Positions 23,422-33,279 of a DNA stretch of 61,868 nt are shown here, piece after piece. The stretch spans positions 1-61,868 of the forward strand of contig DASTSO010000090.1 in the NCBI GenBank assembly GCA_035760645.1, given 5' to 3'. Each line of letters begins with the position of its first letter. Position 1 is the stretch's first letter. Made by a program: the position numbers and the translations under genes. A model generated the notes under the pieces. It saw only the letters and a program-made list of their open reading frames with translations. It searched no databases and was not told the DNA's origin. This stretch comes from DASSTY01 sp035760645 (GTDB taxonomy: Bacteria > Gemmatimonadota > Gemmatimonadetes > Gemmatimonadales > GWC2-71-9).

Positions 23422-25254
23422 ATGAAGAAGCTCGCGGCCCGCATCCTCGGCGGCCTCGGCGGAGCGGCGCTGCTCCTGCTCCCGGCCGCTCCGCTCCGGG
23501 CCCAGGCGCTCGCGGCGGGCGCGGCGGCGCAGACGGCGCCGCCGGCGGCGCCCGCGCCGCCGGGCCGGGCCAACGTGAAGATCGAGATCACCGGCCTTCG
23601 GGGCGGCGCCGCGCGCAACGTGCGCACGGTGCTGCGCCTGGCGCGCGCCGCCGACCAGGGCGACGAGCTGCCGACGGGCCGCATCCGCCAGCTCTTCGAG
23701 GGCGCCGACGACGAGATCGCGAAGGCGCTCGAGCCCTTCGGCTTCTATCACCCGCGCGTCCGCAAGACCCTCACCCCCGGCGACGGCACCTGGACCGCGC
23801 GCTTCGCGGTGGATCCGGGCCCGCCGGTCGTCGTGCGGGCGGTGAACATCCACCTGCGCGGCCCGGGCGCCGCCGACCCGGCCTTCCAGGCGCTCGCCCA
23901 CGCCTTCCCGCTCCGCCCGGGCGACACGCTGCGGAGCCTGCCGTACGACACGGCCAAGGTCGCGCTGCTCACGCTCGCCTCGGACAGCGGCTATCTCACC
24001 GCCGCGTTCGACACGAGCGAGATCCGGGTGGACACCCTCGCCGACACCGCGGCGATCGAGGTGCGCTTCGAGACCGGGCCGCGCTACCGCTTCGGCGCCG
24101 TCACCTTCGACCAGACGATCCTCGACACGAACTTCCTGAAGACCCGCATCCCCTTCCACCGGGGCGACTGGTTCCGCCAGCGGCCCCTGATGCAGCTCCA
24201 GGCGAACCTGGCGGAGGATCCCTACTTCAGCGCGGTCGAGGTGCTGCCGCACGTCGAGCTGGCCACGGACAGCCTCGAGGTGCCGATCGAGGTGCGGCTC
24301 ACCCCGCGCCCGCCGCGGCTCTACGAGGGGGGCGTGGGCTACGGCACCGACACCGGCCCGCGCGGCACCCTGCGCGCCACCTTCCGCCGGCTCAACCGCC
24401 ACGGCAACCACGCGGAGGTGGACGTCACCGGCTCGCTCATCGAGCAGAGCGTGCAGACGCAGTACACCATCCCCGCCTTCCTGCACCCGACGGGCGAGCT
24501 GTCGTTCGTGGCGGGCTTCGCGCTGCTCAACCCGTCGACGAGCAGCAGCCGCACCTGGCTCGTGGGCCCGCGGCTCAGCCGCCGGCGCTTCGGGCTGCGC
24601 GAGACGTTCAGCCTCATCTTCCAGCGCGAGGGCTTCCAGATCGGCGTGGACTCGAGCACGGCGGTGCTCCTCACCGGCGGCGCGAGCTGGGAGCGCACGC
24701 GGGCCGACAACCGGATCTTCCCGACCCACGGGCTGCGCACCCGGCTCGACCTCACCGGCGGCTATCGCTTCCTCATCTTCAACGCGACGTTCTTCCAGGC
24801 GCGGCTCAGCGGGAAGTTCATCCGGAGCCTGGGGGCGCGCACGCGTCTCATCACGCGGGCCGAGGCGGGGCACACCTTCACCGGCGTCTTCCGCTCGCTG
24901 CCGCCGACGCTGCGCTTCTTCGCCGGCGGCGACCAGAGCGTGCGCGGCTACGGCTACGAGGCGCTGGGCCCGCGCGACCAGTTCGGCGACGTGATCGGCG
25001 GGCCCAACCTCCTCGTCGGCAGCGTCGAGGCCGACTACCGGGTGCTGCCGCGCTGGGCGGTCGCGGCGTTCTACGACGCGGGCAACGCGACCAACGGCTG
25101 GTCGCTCTCGCTCAAGCAGGGCACGGGGCTCGGCGTGCGCTGGATCTCGCCGATCGGGCTCATCCGCCTCGACGGCGCCTACGCGCTGAACCCGCCCGCC
25201 GAGATCGGTGCGAGCCGCTGGCGGATCCACTTCTCGATGGGACCGGACCTGTGA
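23422..25254 (+). CDS. tamA: TamA-like outer membrane assembly protein (BamA/Omp85 family)
   Basis: 610 residues. Signal peptide 1-28, then POTRA repeats to about residue 300, and a beta-barrel that ends near the C-terminus. The barrel has the Omp85 loop-6 signature in RFFAGGDQSVRGYGYEALGP (VRGY core), and ends SRWRIHFSMGPDL rather than a typical terminal Phe. Together with the TamB-like protein encoded next it forms the TAM complex that inserts outer-membrane proteins and helps move phospholipid. Its stop overlaps the GTG of tamB. The start (ATG 23422) has no evident ribosome binding site. Confidence 0.9.
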   Translation: MKKLAARILGGLGGAALLLLPAAPLRAQALAAGAAAQTAPPAAPAPPGRANVKIEITGLRGGAARNVRTVLRLARAADQGDELPTGRIRQLFEGADDEIAKALEPFGFYHPRVRKTLTPGDGTWTARFAVDPGPPVVVRAVNIHLRGPGAADPAFQALAHAFPLRPGDTLRSLPYDTAKVALLTLASDSGYLTAAFDTSEIRVDTLADTAAIEVRFETGPRYRFGAVTFDQTILDTNFLKTRIPFHRGDWFRQRPLMQLQANLAEDPYFSAVEVLPHVELATDSLEVPIEVRLTPRPPRLYEGGVGYGTDTGPRGTLRATFRRLNRHGNHAEVDVTGSLIEQSVQTQYTIPAFLHPTGELSFVAGFALLNPSTSSSRTWLVGPRLSRRRFGLRETFSLIFQREGFQIGVDSSTAVLLTGGASWERTRADNRIFPTHGLRTRLDLTGGYRFLIFNATFFQARLSGKFIRSLGARTRLITRAEAGHTFTGVFRSLPPTLRFFAGGDQSVRGYGYEALGPRDQFGDVIGGPNLLVGSVEADYRVLPRWAVAAFYDAGNATNGWSLSLKQGTGLGVRWISPIGLIRLDGAYALNPPAEIGASRWRIHFSMGPDL

Positions 25255-28200
25255 GCGCGCCCGAGCCGACCACCCCGCCCGAGGCAACCGCGCCGGCACC
25301 GCCCCCGCGGCGCCGGCATCACCGGCTGCGCTGGATCTTCGGCATCCTGGGCGCGCTGGTGCTCGTGGTGCTGGGGCTCCTCTGGTACGGCCTCTCGAGC
25401 GACCGGGTGGCGCAGGCGCTCATCCGCCGCGCGCTCGCGAGCGCCGGGGGCACGGTCCAGATCGGCCGTGTCGGCGGGCGGCTGCGGGGGCCGCTGCTGC
25501 TCTGGAACGTGCGGGTGAAGGAGCCGGCCTACACGGCGACGATCGACAGCGTGCGGCTCGAGTGGACGCCCACCGGGCTCCTCCGGCGCGAGGTGCGGAT
25601 CGACCGGCTGCACGTGAGCGGCGTGCACGTCGTGCTCCCCGACTCGACGCCGCGCGACACGACGACGCCGAAGAAGCCCGACCTCCCGATGACCGTGATC
25701 CTGGGCGACGTCGTCGCCGACCGGATCTCGGTGGACGCGCCGGGCGACGTGAAGGTGCGCGACGGCTGGGTGCAGCTCAACGGGCGCGCGAAGGACTACC
25801 GCCTCTCGGCGCACGGCACGGTGTCGGCGCCTGCGCTCCGGGAGGCGGTGGCGCTCCGGGGCGTGGGGCGCGGCAACCTCGAGCGCATCGCCCTCGACTC
25901 GGCCTTCGCCGACCTCCTGCGCGGGCACGTCGCCACCCACGGCGTCGTGGGTTGGTATCCGAAGATCCACTGGAAGCTCGATCTCGTGGCGCAGGGCCTC
26001 GAGCCGCGGCTCGCGATGGCCGACACCACCGCGTGGCCCGGCGCGATCGGCGCGGTCGCGCGCACGGCGGGCTACCTCGACAGCATCGGCCCCATCGGCG
26101 AAGTCACGGTGGACTCGCTCTTCGGCGCGCTCCGGCGCCAGCCGCTGCGCGGCGCCGCGGACGTGCACTTCCACGGCAAGCAGTACCGGGTACCGAAGCT
26201 CGACGCCGGCTGGGGCTCGGCGCGGGCGCTCGCCGCGGGCACCGTGAGCGACAGCGCCATGGCGCTGCGCTTCCATCTCGCCGTGGCCGACCTGCGGACC
26301 GCGCTGCCGGGGGCGCGGGGCGCCCTCACCCTCGCCGGCACCGCCTCGGGGCCGCCGAAGGCGGCGCGCGTGCGGGCCGACGTCACCGGACGCAACCTCG
26401 CCTACGGCACCAACGCGCTCGCGCGCCTCACGGGCCGCGCCGACGTCACGCTGGCCGAGCGCGGCCGCAACGCCGTCCGCCTCACCGGCGACCGCGCGCG
26501 GGTCGGCACGCAGGTGATCGACCATCTCGTCCTCGCGCTCACCGGCACCCGCGGCGACCACCACGTGAGCGCCGAGGCGTCGGGGACGCACGCGCGCGCC
26601 GACCTCGCGCTCGACGGCGGGCTCCAGGGCAAGACGTGGCGCGGCCGGGTGAGCGACGTCGTCGTCCAGGGCGACACGGTCGGCACCTGGCGGCTGGTCG
26701 AGCCCGCGCCGCTCCAAGCCGCGGCCACCGCCACCTCGCTCGGCCAGCTCTGCCTGCGCTCGGGCGGCGCGCAGCTCTGCGCCGGCGGCACCTGGCGCGA
26801 CCTGCGGAACTGGCGCATCGACTCGCGGGTGGACAGCCTCCCGCTCGCCACCGCCATGGCGTTCGCGTCGCTCTGGCGCCCGGCGCCGGCGGCGGGCCCC
26901 GCGCCCGCGGCCGAGCCGGCGCCGGCACCGGCACCGGCGGCGCCCGCACCCGTGGATTCGATCGTGGTGGATACCACGCGTCTGGGCTACGCGCCCGGCG
27001 GGCTCGCGCCGCAGCGCGGCGCGGCGCCGACGGCGCCGGCGCCGCCGGAATCGGCGCGGGTGACGCCGCGACCCTCGGTCACGGGCTTCCTCAACGCGGT
27101 GCTCGCGGCGTCGGCCGTCCGGGGCCGGCCCGACGGGCGGCTCCGGCTCGCGCTCGACCGCGGCGAGCTCCTCTATCACGTGCAGCCCGACACTGGCCCC
27201 AAGCGCGTCCTGCTCGACACCGCGGGCGTCGAGGCGTGGGCCGCGCCCGACGGCGTGCACGCGACCGCGCGGCTCACGCTGCACGGGCTCGACCGCTCGC
27301 CGGTCGCGAACCTCGCGGGCGAGCTCGCGCTGCCGGGCTACACCGAGCTCGGCCGCGCGCTCCGGACCCAGGCCGTCACCGCACGGCTCGACGGGGCCAT
27401 CGTCAACCTCGGCTTCCTGCGCGCCTTCTACCCGCAGGCCGACAGCCTCGACGGCAAGATCGCGCTCACCACGCGGGTGGACGGCACCGTCGGCGCGCCG
27501 CGGGTGGACGGACGGCTCGCGGTGACGGATCTCGCCGCCTGGCTCGGCGCGGGCCGCGTGGCGCGCGGCTCGGTGGACGCGACGCTCGTCTCCACCGTGC
27601 GGTCCGACCGCCGGCTCGACCTCGACTTCCGCGTGGTGCCGCGCGGCTGGCTCTACGACTACCAGCTCGATCTCCGGCCGCACCGGATCGCGGTGGACAG
27701 CGGCGCGCTGCGGGTCACCGTGAACGACGCCGGCCTGCACGGCCTCCTGGCGCTCGGCATCAGCGACACCGCGCGCACGCGGCTCGCCTCCTTCCAGGCC
27801 ACGCTCGCCGTGCCCGAGTACCACTCCACCGACCAGCGGCTCGCCACCCTCCCGTTCACCCTCACGGCCGACGCGGCCATCCCGCAGCTCGTCTTCGCGC
27901 GGCTCTGGGCGCCGGGCTTCGACAGCCTCGCCGGCCGGCTCGCGCTGCACGCGGGCGTCGAGGGCACGATGCAGGCGCCGCAGGTCCGGGGGACGCTGCG
28001 GCTCGACAGCCTCTTCGCGCGGCTCCCCTACGGCAGCCTTCTGACCGGCGCGCTCGCCGGCGACCTCACCGCCCGGGTGGCGCGCGACAGCATGCTCACC
28101 GCCGATCTCACCGTCGCGCCGCGCGGCTTCGCGCTCGCGCACTTCGAGAACGGCGTCGAGCGGCGCGTCGTCTTCGACACGACGGGCCTCGTGCTGCGGG

Positions 28201-29690
28201 TGGGCGCGGACGGCCTCCACGGCACGCTCGACCTCGGCATCACCGATCCGCGCGGCGGGCGGATCGGCGCGCTCGCGGGCCGGCTCGCGCTGCCCGGGTA
28301 TCGCCGCTGGGGCGCCGCCCTCGGGCCGCAGCCCCTGACCGCACGCTTCGACGGCCGGGTGAGCGACCTCTCCTTCGCCGAGGCGCTCGCGCCGCAGGTG
28401 GACAGCCTCGCGGGGCGGCTCACGCTCGCGGCGAGCCTGACGGGAACGGTGGACACGCCGCGCGTCACCGGCGGGATGCAGCTGCAGGACGTCGCGGCGC
28501 GCCTGCCGCTCTACGGCGTCGTCGTCCACGACGTGCAGCTCACCGCCCAGGGCGACTCGGCCGGCGCCATCCGGCTCGACGGCCGGCTGCGCTCGGGCCC
28601 CGGGGCGCTCGCCGTGACGGGCGCGTCGCCGCTCGCGCCCACGGCCGCCGCCCCCGGGCGCATCCGTGTCCAGGGCGACTCGTTCGAGGTGATGCGCACG
28701 CCCGAGGCGCACGTCCTCGTCTCGCCCGACATGAGCGTCACCGTGGCGGGCAACCGGCTCGACGCGCAGGGCGCCCTGGACGTGCCGTACGCGCACATCG
28801 AGCTCACCGAGATTCCGCAGACCGCCGTCGCGCCGTCGCCCGACATCGTCTTCATCGGCGACACGCTGGCCGAGCCCGCGTCGGCCTGGCGCATCTCGGG
28901 CCGGGTCCGCGTCACCCTGGGCGACAGCGTCACGTTCAAGGGCTTCAACTTCACCGCGAAGCTCGGCGGCCAGGTGCTCGCGATGGAGCAGCCGGGCAAC
29001 CCGCCCACGGCGAGCGGCGCGATCGTGATCGAGGAGGGGCACTACCAGGCCTACGGGCAGAACCTCACGATCCGCAACGGCCGCATCCGCTTCGCCGGCG
29101 GCCCGGCCGAGGACCCGGGGCTCGACATCCGGGCGACGCGCATGTCGTCCGACACCGCCACGGGCGACAGCACCGTCGCGGGGCTCCAGATCTCGGGCAC
29201 GCTCAAGAACCCGCGGGTGGACATCTTCTCCGACCCGCCGATGTCGCAGAGCCGCGCACTGCAGTACATCGTGCTGGGCCACCCCCTGGGCGACACGACG
29301 CAGACGGGCCCGCAGGGCTCGCTGATGGAGAAGGCGGTGAACGCGGCGGGGCTGCGGGGCGGCAACCTCCTCGCGAGCGCGGTGGGCCGCAACCTCGGCC
29401 TCAGCAACACGCAGGTGGTCACCACCAACGGCGACCTCCACAGCGCGTCGCTCGTGGCGGGGAAGTATCTCTCGCCCCGGCTCTACGTGAGCTACGGGCT
29501 CGGGCTCTTCGATCCGATCAGCCGGCTGCGGCTGCGGTACGTCCTCTCCAGACGCTGGACGCTGCAGGCCGAGCGCGGCAGCGAGACCGGCGCGGACGTG
29601 ATGTACCGGATCGAGAGCGGCGGCACGCCCGAGCAGAAGCGGAAGCCGACGCCGCCGGCGGCGCCGGCGCGCGCCGCCGCTGCCCGCTAG
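25251..29690 (+). CDS. tamB: TamB-like translocation and assembly module protein
   Basis: 1479 residues, a typical TamB length. It has a proline-rich cytoplasmic start, one membrane anchor (about residues 27-48, including WIFGILGALVLVVLGLLWY), then a very long run of beta-strand repeats that form a hydrophobic groove across the periplasm. The C-terminal DUF490 domain is visible: GHYQAYGQNLTIRNGRIRF, PGLDIRATR, SRALQYIVLGHPLGD and a final barrel-like YVSYGLGLFDPISRLRLRY. A proline/alanine linker lies near residues 545-600. The GTG overlaps the tamA stop. It works with TamA in outer-membrane biogenesis. Confidence 0.92.
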   Translation: MSAPEPTTPPEATAPAPPPRRRHHRLRWIFGILGALVLVVLGLLWYGLSSDRVAQALIRRALASAGGTVQIGRVGGRLRGPLLLWNVRVKEPAYTATIDSVRLEWTPTGLLRREVRIDRLHVSGVHVVLPDSTPRDTTTPKKPDLPMTVILGDVVADRISVDAPGDVKVRDGWVQLNGRAKDYRLSAHGTVSAPALREAVALRGVGRGNLERIALDSAFADLLRGHVATHGVVGWYPKIHWKLDLVAQGLEPRLAMADTTAWPGAIGAVARTAGYLDSIGPIGEVTVDSLFGALRRQPLRGAADVHFHGKQYRVPKLDAGWGSARALAAGTVSDSAMALRFHLAVADLRTALPGARGALTLAGTASGPPKAARVRADVTGRNLAYGTNALARLTGRADVTLAERGRNAVRLTGDRARVGTQVIDHLVLALTGTRGDHHVSAEASGTHARADLALDGGLQGKTWRGRVSDVVVQGDTVGTWRLVEPAPLQAAATATSLGQLCLRSGGAQLCAGGTWRDLRNWRIDSRVDSLPLATAMAFASLWRPAPAAGPAPAAEPAPAPAPAAPAPVDSIVVDTTRLGYAPGGLAPQRGAAPTAPAPPESARVTPRPSVTGFLNAVLAASAVRGRPDGRLRLALDRGELLYHVQPDTGPKRVLLDTAGVEAWAAPDGVHATARLTLHGLDRSPVANLAGELALPGYTELGRALRTQAVTARLDGAIVNLGFLRAFYPQADSLDGKIALTTRVDGTVGAPRVDGRLAVTDLAAWLGAGRVARGSVDATLVSTVRSDRRLDLDFRVVPRGWLYDYQLDLRPHRIAVDSGALRVTVNDAGLHGLLALGISDTARTRLASFQATLAVPEYHSTDQRLATLPFTLTADAAIPQLVFARLWAPGFDSLAGRLALHAGVEGTMQAPQVRGTLRLDSLFARLPYGSLLTGALAGDLTARVARDSMLTADLTVAPRGFALAHFENGVERRVVFDTTGLVLRVGADGLHGTLDLGITDPRGGRIGALAGRLALPGYRRWGAALGPQPLTARFDGRVSDLSFAEALAPQVDSLAGRLTLAASLTGTVDTPRVTGGMQLQDVAARLPLYGVVVHDVQLTAQGDSAGAIRLDGRLRSGPGALAVTGASPLAPTAAAPGRIRVQGDSFEVMRTPEAHVLVSPDMSVTVAGNRLDAQGALDVPYAHIELTEIPQTAVAPSPDIVFIGDTLAEPASAWRISGRVRVTLGDSVTFKGFNFTAKLGGQVLAMEQPGNPPTASGAIVIEEGHYQAYGQNLTIRNGRIRFAGGPAEDPGLDIRATRMSSDTATGDSTVAGLQISGTLKNPRVDIFSDPPMSQSRALQYIVLGHPLGDTTQTGPQGSLMEKAVNAAGLRGGNLLASAVGRNLGLSNTQVVTTNGDLHSASLVAGKYLSPRLYVSYGLGLFDPISRLRLRYVLSRRWTLQAERGSETGADVMYRIESGGTPEQKRKPTPPAAPARAAAAR

Positions 29691-29709
29691 GCGGCGCCCC
29701 GCTAGGCGG
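29683..29709. repeat. Direct repeat carrying both convergent stop codons
   Basis: The 12-mer CCCGCTAGGCGG occurs twice at a 15-base period (29683-29694, 29698-29709). The CTAG in the first copy gives the stop of the tamB-like gene, that in the second the stop of the dioxygenase gene on the other strand. Confidence 0.7.
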
Positions 29710-30652
29710 ACGCGGGCGGGCGGAGCTCGAGCGGGGGGAGGGCGCGCTCGATCGCCGCGCGGTGCGGCTCGAGCCAGGGCGGGAGGACGAGCGCGCTGCC
29801 GAGCGCCTCGGGCGGCTCGTCCACGGCGAAGCCGGGCCCGTCGGTCGCGATCTCGAAGAGCGCGCCGCCGGGCTCGCGGAAGTAGACCGACTTGAACCAG
29901 AAGCGGTCGATCACCTCGGTCGGGTGGCGGCCCGCGTGCTCCACGCTCGCGCGCGCCCGCAGCTCGGCCGCGTCGTCCGGCACCCGCCAGGCGACGTGGT
30001 GCACGGCGCCCGTCCCCCAGGCGCCGCGGCGCCCGTCGGGCGCCTCGCGCAGATCGAGCACCCGGCCCGAGCCCCCCTCGCCCAGCGCATAGCGCGTCCA
30101 CCCGTCCTCGCTCCCCACCGGCGCGAAGCCGAGCGCGTCGGTGAGGAAGCGCGCCGTCTCCTCGACGTCGCGCTCCAGGAGCCGGACGCCGTGGAGTCCG
30201 CGCACCTGGTGCTCCGGCGGCACCGGGCTCTCCTCCCAGGGCACGAACTCGCGCGGCGTCACGGTCTCGGCGAGCACCAGCGCGAGGCCGTGCGGATCGG
30301 CGAACGGCAGCACCCGCTCGCCGAAGCGGGTGGCGGGCTCGCTCAGGCGCGCGGCGGCGCCGGCGAGGCGGCCGGCCCAGAACTCGAGGCTGCCCACCGG
30401 CACGGCGAGCGCCACCTCGACGGTGAGCCCCGCGCCCGGGCGGCCCGGCGCCATGTCGGGCCAGGGAAAGAAGGTGAGGTCGGTGCCCGGCGTGCCGGCG
30501 CCGTCGGCGTAGAAGAGGTGATAGGTGCCGGGGACGTCCTGGTTCACCGACTTCTTGACGAGGCGCATGCCGAGCACGCCGGTGTAGAAGTCGAGGTTCT
30601 CCTGGGCGTCGCCCGCGATGACGGTGACGTGGTGCAGTCCGGTGATGGGCAT
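29702..30652 (-). CDS. Ring-cleaving dioxygenase, glyoxalase superfamily (MhqO-like)
   Basis: 316 residues with two vicinal-oxygen-chelate halves. Half one begins ITGLHHVTVIAGDAQENLDFYTGVLGMRL, half two near RGLHGVRLLERDVEETARFL. Metal ligands are expected from the histidine in GLHHVTV, His in AVHHVAWRV and a Glu in ALFEIATDGPG. The family (MhqO/LinE-related) handles quinone and hydroquinone stress, but the substrate here is not readable. It is encoded eight bases downstream of a YceI-like gene, so they are probably one operon. The stop codon lies within a CTAG-containing repeat. Confidence 0.85.
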   Translation of the reverse strand: MPITGLHHVTVIAGDAQENLDFYTGVLGMRLVKKSVNQDVPGTYHLFYADGAGTPGTDLTFFPWPDMAPGRPGAGLTVEVALAVPVGSLEFWAGRLAGAAARLSEPATRFGERVLPFADPHGLALVLAETVTPREFVPWEESPVPPEHQVRGLHGVRLLERDVEETARFLTDALGFAPVGSEDGWTRYALGEGGSGRVLDLREAPDGRRGAWGTGAVHHVAWRVPDDAAELRARASVEHAGRHPTEVIDRFWFKSVYFREPGGALFEIATDGPGFAVDEPPEALGSALVLPPWLEPHRAAIERALPPLELRPPASA

Positions 30653-30659
30653 CGCTCGC

Positions 30660-31217
30660 TCACGCGGCCTTGACGGCCTGGACCTCGAGGTGGATGCGCA
30701 GGTCGTTGCCGACGAGGATGCCGCCGGCCTCCAGCGCCTGGTTCCAGGTGAGCCCGAACTGGCGCCGGTCGATCTCCGTGTCGGCCGAGAAGCCGACGCG
30801 CCGGCCGCCCCGGGGATCGGTCGCGCCGCCCTCGTAGGTCGCGGCGAGCGTGACCGGCTTCGTCACCCCGTGGACGGTGAGGTCGCCGGTCACGGTGAAG
30901 CGGTCGCCCTCGCGGTTCCAGGCGCCCTGGATGCGGGTGCTGCGAAAGGTGATGGTGGGATACCGCGCCACGTCGAGGAAGTCGGCGGAGCGCAGGTGCT
31001 GGTCGCGCTGGTCCACGTGCGTGTCGATGCTCGCCGCCGGGATCTCCACCTCGACGCGCGAGCGGTCGGGGTGCTGCTCGTCCACGGTGATCGTCCCCTT
31101 CACGTCGGTGAAGCGGCCGCGCACGGTGGTGATCATCATGTGCTTCGCCGAGACCTCGATCAGCGAATGCGCCGGGTCGAGGTTCCAGGTGCTCGTCTGC
31201 TGCGTCGTCGTCGCCAT
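30660..31217 (-). CDS. YceI-like lipid-binding protein
   Basis: 185 residues. YceI family (lipocalin-like beta-barrel that can hold an isoprenoid or other hydrophobic molecule). Signatures: LDPAHSLIEVSAKHMMITTVRGRF, SADFLDVARYPTITFRS, GDLTVHGVTKPVTL and DRRQFGLTWNQ. No signal peptide is evident, so the protein looks cytoplasmic. The ATG at 31217 is preceded by GGGGAG. It is paired with the ring-cleaving dioxygenase gene, suggesting a role in handling quinones or similar hydrophobic compounds, as inference. A second YceI paralogue is encoded at 54961. Confidence 0.88.
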   Translation of the reverse strand: MATTTQQTSTWNLDPAHSLIEVSAKHMMITTVRGRFTDVKGTITVDEQHPDRSRVEVEIPAASIDTHVDQRDQHLRSADFLDVARYPTITFRSTRIQGAWNREGDRFTVTGDLTVHGVTKPVTLAATYEGGATDPRGGRRVGFSADTEIDRRQFGLTWNQALEAGGILVGNDLRIHLEVQAVKAA

Positions 31218-31333
31218 CGCGGCTCCCCTCCCCGGCCGCCGGCCCCGGCGGGCGGCCGGCCTTCCCGTACTGAGTAGCGCCTTTCGCGCGCGGGCGAAAG
31301 TGGCGTTCCGCCCATGCGGCCCGGCGAGGCCCC

Positions 31334-32791
31334 TCAGACCTCCATCACCAGCCGCACGTCCGCGTCGAGCTCGGCGGCCGCGGCGGCGCGGGTGAGCCGG
31401 GAGACGAGGAGGAAGACGAGCAGCGAGACGACGAGGCAGAGTCCCGAGACCGTGACGCCGGCGGGCAGCGTGAGGACCCGGAAGAAGGCGAGCGACTCGA
31501 GGGCGAGCGTGAGGACGAGCCCGGTGGCGATCGACGCGATGGCGCCGGCGCGGGTGGCGCCCTGCCAGTTGAGGCCGACGGCGAGCGCGGGAACGAGCGT
31601 CGAGCCGAAGAGTCCCCAGCCGAAGATGCCGAGGAAGGCGACCATCGCCCCCGAGAGCTGGGCGAGGAGGGCGGAGGCGACGGCGATGACGACCGTGGTG
31701 ACGCGGCCCCAGAAGAGCTCGTTGCCGAGCCGGCGGCCCAGGGCGACGGGGAGATCGTGCGTCACCACCGCGGCGCCGATGTTGAGGAAGGCGTTCACCG
31801 CGCTCATCGTCGCCGCGGCGACGCCGGCGAAGACGAGCGCGGCCAGGAGCGTCGGCGTGTAGTGCAGCAGGAACGTCGGCGTCGCGGCATCGGGCGCCGC
31901 GAGCGGCGCGAGCCGGCCCCCCGCGACGAGCGCCTTCACGCCGACGCCGACGCCGAAGTAGAGCAGCAGGACGAGGATCAGGCCGAGCGTCTTGAGGAGC
32001 GGGTACCACTTGAGCTGCATCGGGTCGCGCAGCATGTAGTACTTGTGCACCCCCTGCGGCTGCCCGAGCGAGCCCATCGAGAAGACGAAGAAGAAGGAGA
32101 GCGCGGCGAGCGGCGTGAGCGTCCCCCAGGGGGCGAGGAACCCCGGGTCGGCCGCGAGGATCGCGTGCGAGATTCCGGCGAGCCCGTCGCCGGCGCGCAG
32201 CACGTAGCCGAAGACGAGCACCGAGGCCGCCGCCATCAGCGTCCCCTGAAAGACGTCGTTGTAGATCCCGGCGAGGATCCCGCCCGCCGCGCTGTAGGCG
32301 AGGGTGACGCCGGTGCCGAGCCAGATGCCCCAGGCGAGCCCGCAGCCGAAGATGGCGTCGAGCACGTAGCCCAGCGCGAGGCAGTTCGTGGCCATGTAGC
32401 CGACGATGGCGACGAGGATCGCCACCCCGGCGAGCCCCTGCGCGGCGGGCGAGCGGTAGCGCGCGCCGATCGCGTCGGGCACGGTGATGAGCCCGCGCAC
32501 CTCGGCGAGGAGCCGCAGGCGCTTCGCCAGCACCCAGGCGCCCAGCACGTTGGTGACGGCGGCGGGGAGCACGATGTAGAGCGCGCCGAGGCCCACCTTG
32601 TAGAGGAGTCCGGGCCCGCCGATGAAGGCGAAGCCCGACACCGAGGCGGTCACGCTCGCCACCGTGAGGGCGACGAGGCCGATCCCCTTCCCCGCCACGA
32701 AGAAGTCGCTCGCCGTGCGGGTGCGGCGCGTGGCCCACACCGAGATCGCGACCACCACGGCGAAGTAGAGCAGCCCGACCGCGACGATCAT
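31334..32791 (-). CDS. Sodium:solute symporter (SSS family)
   Basis: 485 residues with about thirteen hydrophobic helices, typical of the SSS (PutP/SGLT) family of sodium-coupled importers. Conserved pieces: DFFVAGKGIGLVALTVASVTAS in the first helices, SGFAFIGGPGLLY, a substrate-region NVLGAWVLAKRLR, and FGWGLFGSTLVPALAVGL late. Substrate not predictable. The ATG at 32791 overlaps the stop of the small membrane-protein gene upstream (ATGA), and the amidohydrolase precedes both, so the transporter may import the hydrolase substrate or product. That is inference from the operon. Confidence 0.88.
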   Translation of the reverse strand: MIVAVGLLYFAVVVAISVWATRRTRTASDFFVAGKGIGLVALTVASVTASVSGFAFIGGPGLLYKVGLGALYIVLPAAVTNVLGAWVLAKRLRLLAEVRGLITVPDAIGARYRSPAAQGLAGVAILVAIVGYMATNCLALGYVLDAIFGCGLAWGIWLGTGVTLAYSAAGGILAGIYNDVFQGTLMAAASVLVFGYVLRAGDGLAGISHAILAADPGFLAPWGTLTPLAALSFFFVFSMGSLGQPQGVHKYYMLRDPMQLKWYPLLKTLGLILVLLLYFGVGVGVKALVAGGRLAPLAAPDAATPTFLLHYTPTLLAALVFAGVAAATMSAVNAFLNIGAAVVTHDLPVALGRRLGNELFWGRVTTVVIAVASALLAQLSGAMVAFLGIFGWGLFGSTLVPALAVGLNWQGATRAGAIASIATGLVLTLALESLAFFRVLTLPAGVTVSGLCLVVSLLVFLLVSRLTRAAAAAELDADVRLVMEV

Positions 32792-33279
32792 GGAGACTCC
32801 GCGCCCGCGGCGCCGCGAGCGGCGTCGCGGGCGCGCGCCCCGGCCTGGCGCACGCGCTCGAGGTCCTCGGGGCGGAGCGTCTGCGCCTCGAAGGTGAGGG
32901 CGTAGGCCACGGGGAGGATGAGGATCGGCAGGAGACCGATGCCGTAGACCACGATCGCGGCGCGGAGCGGGAGCCCGAGCCGGAGCGGCGCGCCGGCCGC
33001 TTCCGCCGGCAGGCCGAGGGCGAGGGCGAAGCCGGCGACGAGCAGGAGCCCGACGAGGAGGAAGGCGAGGGCGAGCCGGCCCGACAGGCGGCCGCCCCGC
33101 GCGGCGCCCAGCACCATGGTGGCGACGAGCATCACGGGCACCCCGGCGGCGCAGAGCCACGGCGCCCAGGCGGGCGTGCCGCCCGGCAGGAACGCCGAGG
33201 CGTACGCCCCCGCGATCAGGAGGGCGGAGAGGACCAGGGCCGCGAGCGCGAGCCGGAGCACCGGGGCCATCGGCGTCAC
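32788..33279 (-). CDS. Small four-helix membrane protein, possible symporter partner
   Basis: 163 residues with about four hydrophobic helices (LALAALVLSALLIAGAY, WAPWLCAAGVPVMLVATMVL, LALAFLLVGLLLVAGFALAL, AIVVYGIGLLPILILPVAYAL) and a charged C-terminal tail. The GTG at 33279 overlaps the stop of the amidohydrolase gene (GTGA), and the last bases overlap the start of the symporter gene. Several SSS transporters have a small membrane-protein subunit encoded next to them, and this gene is placed like one, though sequence similarity to DUF485 or DUF997 is not evident. Function unknown. Confidence 0.6.
   Translation of the reverse strand: MTPMAPVLRLALAALVLSALLIAGAYASAFLPGGTPAWAPWLCAAGVPVMLVATMVLGAARGGRLSGRLALAFLLVGLLLVAGFALALGLPAEAAGAPLRLGLPLRAAIVVYGIGLLPILILPVAYALTFEAQTLRPEDLERVRQAGARARDAARGAAGAESP

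Noticed and set aside
25179..30101. Very long open frame (about 1640 codons) on the minus strand opposite tamB
   Set aside because: It is antisense to a clear TamB protein, is extremely rich in Arg/Ala/Gly/Glu, and shows no domain. Long antisense frames are expected in DNA this GC-rich. Similar shadows oppose or overlap most genes here, such as 8871-11474 (-), 14851-17380 (+) and 51931-54609 (+).
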